Below, piece by piece: positions 58,901-64,000 of a stretch of 64,000 bases of DNA. The translations under genes and the position numbers were made by a program. The stretch's first letter is position 1, and every line of letters begins with the position of its first letter. Under the pieces are notes generated by a model that saw nothing but the letters and a program-made list of their open reading frames with translations, was not told the DNA's origin and did not search any database. The DNA comes from Lineus longissimus (lineage: Eukaryota > Nemertea > Pilidiophora > Heteronemertea > Lineidae). The stretch spans positions 3,164,001-3,228,000 of the forward strand of contig NC_088322.1 in assembly GCF_910592395.1 (NCBI RefSeq). The letters run 5' to 3'.

Positions 58901-59353
58901 GTAGACGAGAGGAAAATGGAATGGAAGTGGGCTAGAACTTCTGATGAGGTGAAAATGGTGCAAAAAATGGAGAATGACTTTCTGGCTACTGTAAAACAAT
59001 CAAAAGTTCTAGCCCTGCAAAAGAGGGAAGAACTTAAGAAGAAGAAGCGAGAGAAAACAATGGACATCTTGGCGAAGTGTAAGGCACATGGTGGTCCAAT
59101 GACCATTGCTGATTTAGATATTTCATTGGACAAACTCAATGAAAAACAGTTACTGCTAGAAGTTTCCTACTTACGAGCAACAATATCTCCAGACATTCGT
59201 CAGAAGCGGCGTGTGAAAAGGTTGGACGGGAAATTCAAATTCGAGAACTTTACGAAAGAAGAACTCAAAACATCAATCCGGAATGCGATTCGTCCTGAAA
59301 ATGAACTACGAGATGGCGTTGATGCGCTGCTTAAATCAATTTTCACTTGTTAA
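55914..59353 (+). pseudogene. Transposase-like gene of the novel transposon
   Basis: It starts at ATG 55914 in a good context (gccatgg). The N-terminal ~220 residues are basic and helical (KSKALRTRKDSIAHELKG, RLQNGQHVIGRMLYL). A 594-bp insertion follows, and the same frame resumes at KDTDSDVDPDFDALCEDK. The conserved-looking core has VGLDDTTKATGHRL (about 57709), VDFWMTDRAGDCGK (about 57932), KCCAHIILGIDHAVDKVF (about 58012), then a helical stretch and FTPLTNLGCESEFAKLDNR (about 58740-58800), with a Lys-rich coiled C-terminus to 59353. A one-base frameshift near 58740-58752 puts the Glu motif in another phase. D, D, C-x2-H and a late Glu suggest an RNase-H-fold transposase (inference). Apart from the insert and the shift it is open over about 940 codons. 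Confidence 0.7.
56586..57179. mobile_element. 594-bp MITE nested in the transposase gene
   Basis: The left end tgcaactatcaatgcgtatc and the right end (reverse complement tgcaagtatcaatgcgtatc) form ~45-bp inverted repeats that include a C-run/G-run pair and cctcaaggg(t). TTA flanks both sides (56583-56585 and 57180-57182). Removing the insert and one TTA leaves the host frame continuous (FSLTL then KDTDSD). A 3-bp TTA duplication fits PIF/Harbinger-type insertion. There is no coding capacity. Confidence 0.85.
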
Positions 59354-59765
59354 AAATAGTTTGACTTGATAATTTTATGAACTGTACAAAAAGAGTGGAT
59401 TTCTTTAGCCATGTCAGCCGTTCGGTTTTTTTTGCATCCAAGCTGTAAAATAGATACTTATAGTGAACCTCCTAAAATTTCATTGACTTTTAGATACTGT
59501 GCATTACTGTTATGACCTGTTCAACTGCTTCAGTGAAGCAAGTAGCCCCCCAAAAAACAGGTTAAAGGGGATATCTATATACAAGAGCAAATTATGATTT
59601 TAAAAAACGTGAATTTGGCCGTTATTTTCAAAAATGGACTCTGTACTGACCCAAAAAATCATAAGATGTAAAAAAATTTAACGGATTCTTACTCAGCAAT
59701 AAATTTCGCCTCAGAAAAAACCTGTTTTGAAAAAAAAAACGTTATTTACCCTACCCTAGTTGTAC

Positions 59766-60306
59766 TGTAATGCATTAGGCCTATTACGTCCAACGAACTA
59801 AGACAACTCATTGCCGATCACAAAAGGGTTTACCAGTACGGGCAGCGCTATTCAAAGACAGCAGCTCCCCTTTGTATTCTGCAATTTGGACAATATGACA
59901 GCGCGTGAATGAAAAAAAGCCTGATCAGATTTAGACTGGGCCAGTTGACATGTAGAATTCAAGACTGTGACCAGGTGATCGCAGCACTTCATTGCTGCTG
60001 CCTGTTGGTCAACGGCTTTGTTCAGCCCCTTCATGTTGTCAACTTATCCACCCTTTAGTAATAGCACTATTAAGAGTATTATTCGTGGGAGGAGCTATTA
60101 TTGAGGCCTGGTCAAACCCACCAGACCTTATATCTGGGATTCTAGTGTATTTACACTACAGATACAACATGATGTTGAGGGCGGTCAGATGAGACCACTA
60201 TGAAAGCATTGATTTTTTGGCCTATTTTAGGGGTGGAACAACGTTTGTGCGAGACTACAATGGCAGTCATGTTACATTTCATTGATAAGTTATATTTCAC
60301 TTTCAG
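59766..60306. other. Non-coding spacer with repeat copy
   Basis: No gene is supported. It contains the second copy of the ~85-bp dispersed repeat (60075-60165). Confidence 0.4.
60075..60165 (-). repeat. Dispersed ~85-bp repeat, copy 2 (inverted)
   Basis: agtattattcgtgggaggagc...accagaccttatatctgggattctagtgta is the reverse complement of 51195-51283 with scattered differences. It includes a gtgtaaatacac palindrome at its end. Confidence 0.75.
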
Positions 60307-60395
60307 AATATGAAAATTCCGACTGATAACAAGGATGATGAGGATTCTTCATCTGTTCCATCTGTGTCACCTGGAACTTCGAAGACATCTACGTG
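60307..60395 (+). other. Possible upstream exon of the THAP gene
   Basis: ctttcag|aat precedes ATGAAAATTCCGACTGAT... (about 60310), reading MKIPTDNKDDEDSSSVPSVS, and a donor (ac|gtgagt) follows near 60393. It is short and acidic. Whether it belongs to the THAP gene (which has its own ATG at 61013) or to another transcript is not clear. Confidence 0.3.
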
Positions 60396-61012
60396 AGTAT
60401 ATAATAGATTATACAATCATGTAGTTCAGAACAGTTGCCTTTACTACGTAGGCATGCAAATGAGCTGAAACGTATAATTTTGGATGCCTCATGTCGCAAA
60501 TTCCCTACAAATGTAATGAAAATCGGTTTCATTTGGTCAATGATGCCTTACCACTGTAAAACGAAGACCCAACTAAAAACGAAGACCCTAAGTGCTATAT
60601 AACGAATATCCAAAAATAAAACGACTACCCTATGTTTTATCAAACGTTTTATAGTTGGATCTTTGTTTTATACACACCCGAGAGATTTCATAATTCTCAT
60701 GTGTTCCTTAAAGGAAAGCTCTGCCCATGAAACTCATTGTCAAGTGACGATAATTTGAATAATCAATCGAAAATAAATGTATCCTGATAATTTGACGAAA
60801 ATCTAACTTCGTCATCAGTGACTTTTATCTGTTTTATCAGTAAAAACTCATAAAACTGTGGCAGACACCATTTTGGCCAAAACCAACAAGTCACATGATC
60901 TATTTCAAGGGAAGTGACGTCACATGTGCGTATGACATGTGAAGGCAGAAGACTCCATTTTGTTATTGTTTATCGTTCGTGTCCAGAATTTTATGAAATG
61001 AAATGCTAAAAA

Positions 61013-64000
61013 ATGCCGTATTGTATCGCGAAACACTGTACCACATCGGACAGGAATAATCCCCGAAATGCACATTTCCATAAACTGCCGGTCAATGCGA
61101 AAAAGAAGCACATTCGAAGGCAGTGGTTGGCGAAATGCGCCCGCCCTGATCCGAAGGATGTTCAAGCCGAGTTTGCAGTGAGCATTTCGTGAAAGAGGAC
61201 TACGATAATTGGGGGCAGTATCACGCTGGTTGTGCTGATAGATTACGTCTGAAGGATGAAGCTGTCCCATCAATATTTGCTGATTCCGAGACGCCACCCA
61301 CAGTTCGCCCAGTTGGAAAATCTCCGTCAGCCAGTGCAAAACGGAGGAGGCAGAGGCTAGCATCTAGGAACAGAAATCAGGTGGGTAGCCTACAGTGTAT
61401 TTGACCTGTACATCATACATGCAAGACTGCTAGGCAGTCTGCATATTTTCTACATGAAGGCCTATATCATGATATTGTTGATATGAAAATGATGCTGCAT
61501 TCTAGAATGTACTGGTGTAGTGTAAGCTAGGGCTACCGTACCAGTGCAGGTTGTGTGCCTATGCCTATGGTGCCTGCCCATGGCCATGTTGTGGTCAGGC
61601 TATAGGCGGTCTGCTGATGTGGTCATACCGCTGTATGTATTCTGTCAACAGTAGGCTTGTAGCCATTGCATCGATTTCATTCCATCCGGTGCGCCGACCA
61701 GGGGAGGATGAAATGAACAGAGTACCCTGCATATACAATGATAAATATCAACAATTAGTTAGGCTAGGGGTAGATACAACATCTGGCAGCAGCAGGAGGA
61801 TTTTTGACAACAGTGGCAGGTGCATTTAACGTAGCAGTAAACCTGGGTTGTGTGTGCAAAAATTAAAAAAGTAATTGCTATATCAGTAGGAAAACAACAT
61901 GCCTATTCTTCCTATACACAGCCTACATGTATGCTATAGAATTATTTTTTTCTTTCAGTTCTTGCAGAATGTTCTTTTGCCCACTGATGCTCAACCTGGG
62001 GAACCCATGTCCGACGATTGTGACACAAGTGGTCTTGATCAGACGATCGAATTTGAGAATGGAGAAGTGAGTGGTCCTCAGTCTGAAAACCTAGCCATGC
62101 CTGCCCCTGCTCTGGTCGGCACTTCAGCAATTGGAGAAAAGCACTGTAAATGTTGCAGACATGCAATATCAAACAGTGGTAAGTAAATGTCATATACTAC
62201 ATGTCGTAGCTTTGCATACTTATATTTTCAGCCATGTTATATCACTGATGTGTCCGATAATGTTAAATCAAATTCATGGTACAAGGAATTACCTGTTCAA
62301 TTTGTCAATATATACAGTGATGCTATACTACAAGATCCATGTTGCCACATACAGGGAGAGAATTTAACTAAGGCCATGGCTGCGATGCTCACCTCAGTTG
62401 ACCGTGAAAGAATATTCTGAGGACATGAGTCCTCAGATTATTCTTTCATGTTTAACATAAGCAAGGCCCACATTTTTCACAAATTAATGGCCTCAAGATG
62501 GGTGCCCTAAATGTCTAGCCCTGAACATGCCAATGTAATTGTTACACCAGTTCAAGATAATTGAAAAGATTTATATCTGCATGACCCCTGGCACAACAAT
62601 AATGGTACTCGCCTTGTTATGTTTGTTACTTATGTTTTGTTGCTTATTATGCAATTTGTAAACTTATGTTTCTCCAAACTGATGTTTTGTTCATTTTTTT
62701 GTGCAGATAAATCTATCCAGACTGACATGGACGAGTTACTATCTGCCATTGCCAAGGACCACACATACGCAGCAACCAAAGATGTGGTGGTGAGGACTCG
62801 AAATGCAGTTTCGATGGATCTCAAAGTGTCCGAGGTAAGCCTGCCATCTGCAGACACACCCGTCATCAATGAGATTGAGACATCCAGCCAGACGTGCCAG
62901 ATTGAGGATTTCAGTTCAGGTTCTGATGACAGTGACTGTGAAATGGAGGATGATAAAAAGGACTTGGACTTTGCCCCTCCAAGTGAAAGTGAAACTGGCT
63001 CTGAAGACTATAGTGATGTTGAACTGGAGGACACTACATCCACTTCGGCATTTGAAGACATTGGGGAGTATTCTGTGCCACATAATGTGGCAGATGAAAG
63101 AAAATTTCTTGTTTTTGAGTCGTGTGTTGTGGATTTGTTAAGGAAGTGCCAAAAACCAGGTTGTGCTGCAGAGGTCCGGGTAATGAAAAGAATTTTGTCG
63201 GGGTCAAGGATAATAATATGCACAAAATGTGTAGCTGGGTGTACCTTCACTTGGTCATCCCAACCAATACTTAACAAAATGGGGGCTGGAAATCTTTGTC
63301 TCTCTGCAGCAATCCTGTTTTCTGGCACTACCTATGGTAAGGTACAAGACATGGCTGACTATTTGAAGATGCCAGTCCTCGGTAGAAGTCAGTTCTATGC
63401 CCTGCAGAAGCGCTATTTGTTTCCTGTGGTCAATGAAACTTGGATTTCATGCCAAAAAGCGGTGCTGGATGGGCTCAGTAGGGAGCCCAAGGTTGTTCTG
63501 TCTGGCGATGGGCGTTGTGACAGCCCGGGGCACTGCGCCAAATATGGGACGTATTCCCTCATGGATGATGACACGGGGCAGATTGTAGACTTCGTTGTTC
63601 TCAACAAGGCAGATCCCTGTGTCAAAAACTCTAATGCCATGGAGCCCATGGGCCTTAGAGAGTGTCTGTGCCATGTCAAGGAATGGGGCATCAGTGTGAC
63701 TATTCTCACCACAGAGAGGCACAAAACTATCAGGAAAATATTGCGGGTTGAATTCCCAGAGATTGCCCATCAATTTGATCTGTGGCATTTTTGCAAGAGT
63801 ATTGTAAAAAAAATTGTGAAAGCCTGTGGGAAGAAGAAAGCACTAGCCCCATTACTTGGCTGGCTGCAGTCAATAAGCAATCACTTCTGGTGGTGCGCCG
63901 AGTTGTGCAAAGGAGATGTCGATATTCTCAAAGAGAAATGGGAGTCGGTCATCTACCACACGGCCAACATCCACACCTGGAAGGACAAAAAGTTTTTCCA
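61013..64000 (+). CDS. THAP plus Kolobok-like transposase, partial
   Basis: Exon 1 (61013-61380) is a THAP domain: MPYCIAKHCTTSDRNNPRNA, HFHKLP, RRQWLAKCAR, CSEHFVKEDY, ending AVPSIF. A one-base shift near 61172-61174 ('gagtttgcagtgag') separates the two halves. Exon 2 (61959-62178) and exon 3 (62707 onwards) join in phase. Exon 3 stays open to the window edge for about 430 codons: an acidic linker, a Cys pair set (CQKPGC...CTKCVAGC), then the catalytic part with LSGDGRCDSPGHCAKYGTY (first Asp about 63508), VTILTTERHKTIRK (Glu where relatives usually have Asp), HQFDLWHFCKSIVKKI and NHFWWCAEL. This is the Kolobok-type transposase pattern, whose members carry N-terminal THAP domains (family knowledge). 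The C-terminus lies beyond 64000. The frameshift may be real or a base error. Confidence 0.65.

Larger units (their letters stand above)
54786..59758 (+). mobile_element. ~5-kb DNA transposon, superfamily unclear
   Basis: The ends are perfect inverted repeats, tagggtagggtaaat (54786) and atttaccctaccc(ta) (to 59758). Similarity continues inwards imperfectly for about 150-160 bp (54786-54946 and 59610-59758), including the shared inner block tgggtcagtacag...catttttgaaaa. The flanks are gttgtac on both sides (54779-54785 and 59759-59765); the following base, t, would make this an 8-bp duplication. Inside is one large plus-strand gene split by a nested MITE and a frameshift. The D...D...CxxH...E layout and 8-bp target suggest a distant hAT-like relative, but the TAGGG termini do not fit hAT. 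Confidence 0.85.

Noticed and set aside
1-64000. CRISPR array or prokaryotic defence system
   Set aside because: No regular spaced repeats of that type; introns and element types show animal DNA.

Overview
This is a eukaryotic (animal) genomic window made almost wholly of transposable elements in different states of decay. There are no operons or ribosome-binding sites and I found no convincing tRNA, rRNA or CRISPR. Spliced reading frames with GT...AG introns, AATAAA signals, simple repeats rich in 'taggcctac' and 'tacatgtac', and the mix of BEL/Pao, DIRS, KDZ-type, Kolobok/THAP-type, pogo and CR1/L2-type elements suggest a marine invertebrate. I cannot fix the phylum from sequence alone.

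Layout. 1-6.9 kb: non-coding, with a MITE (1905-2513), a ~1.1 kb foldback element (3242-4356) and two tight hairpins. 6.9-13.4 kb: a plus-strand series of exon-like blocks that begins with a broken HMG-box-like gene; a small THAP-bearing element lies inside it (about 11.65-12.42 kb). 13.4-17.1 kb: a minus-strand spliced gene with the cysteine cluster seen next to KDZ transposases; three of its exons are duplicated by a 1,459-bp tandem repeat and the catalytic core is absent. 18.76-25.43 kb: a BEL/Pao LTR retrotransposon with two identical 180-bp LTRs and a 5-bp target duplication, but three coding lesions. 25.7-27.1 kb: the 3' end of a LINE. 29.1-30.0 kb: an orphan Ty3/gypsy-type gag. 31.3-31.6 kb: a possible solo LTR. 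32.07-33.42 kb: an intact pogo/Tigger-like transposase. 34.3-35.5 kb: a LINE endonuclease fragment. About 36.5-42.9 kb: an apparently full-length LINE with ORF1 and ORF2 in one 1,200+ codon frame and an extra zinc-finger ORF after ORF2. 44.04-51.19 kb: a PAT-like DIRS retrotransposon with split direct repeats (A1...B1A2...B2), a tyrosine recombinase and several introns. 51.7-53.07 kb: a frameshifted pogo-like relative. 54.79-59.76 kb: a ~5 kb DNA transposon with long terminal inverted repeats, a 7-8 bp target duplication, and a transposase I cannot place in a well-described superfamily, itself split by a 594-bp MITE. 60.3 kb to the right edge: a spliced THAP plus Kolobok-like transposase gene that runs off the window.

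The best candidates for an undescribed system are the 54.8-59.8 kb transposon, the three-ORF LINE and the intron-bearing DIRS element. Statements about families rest on motif recognition by eye, not on searches.
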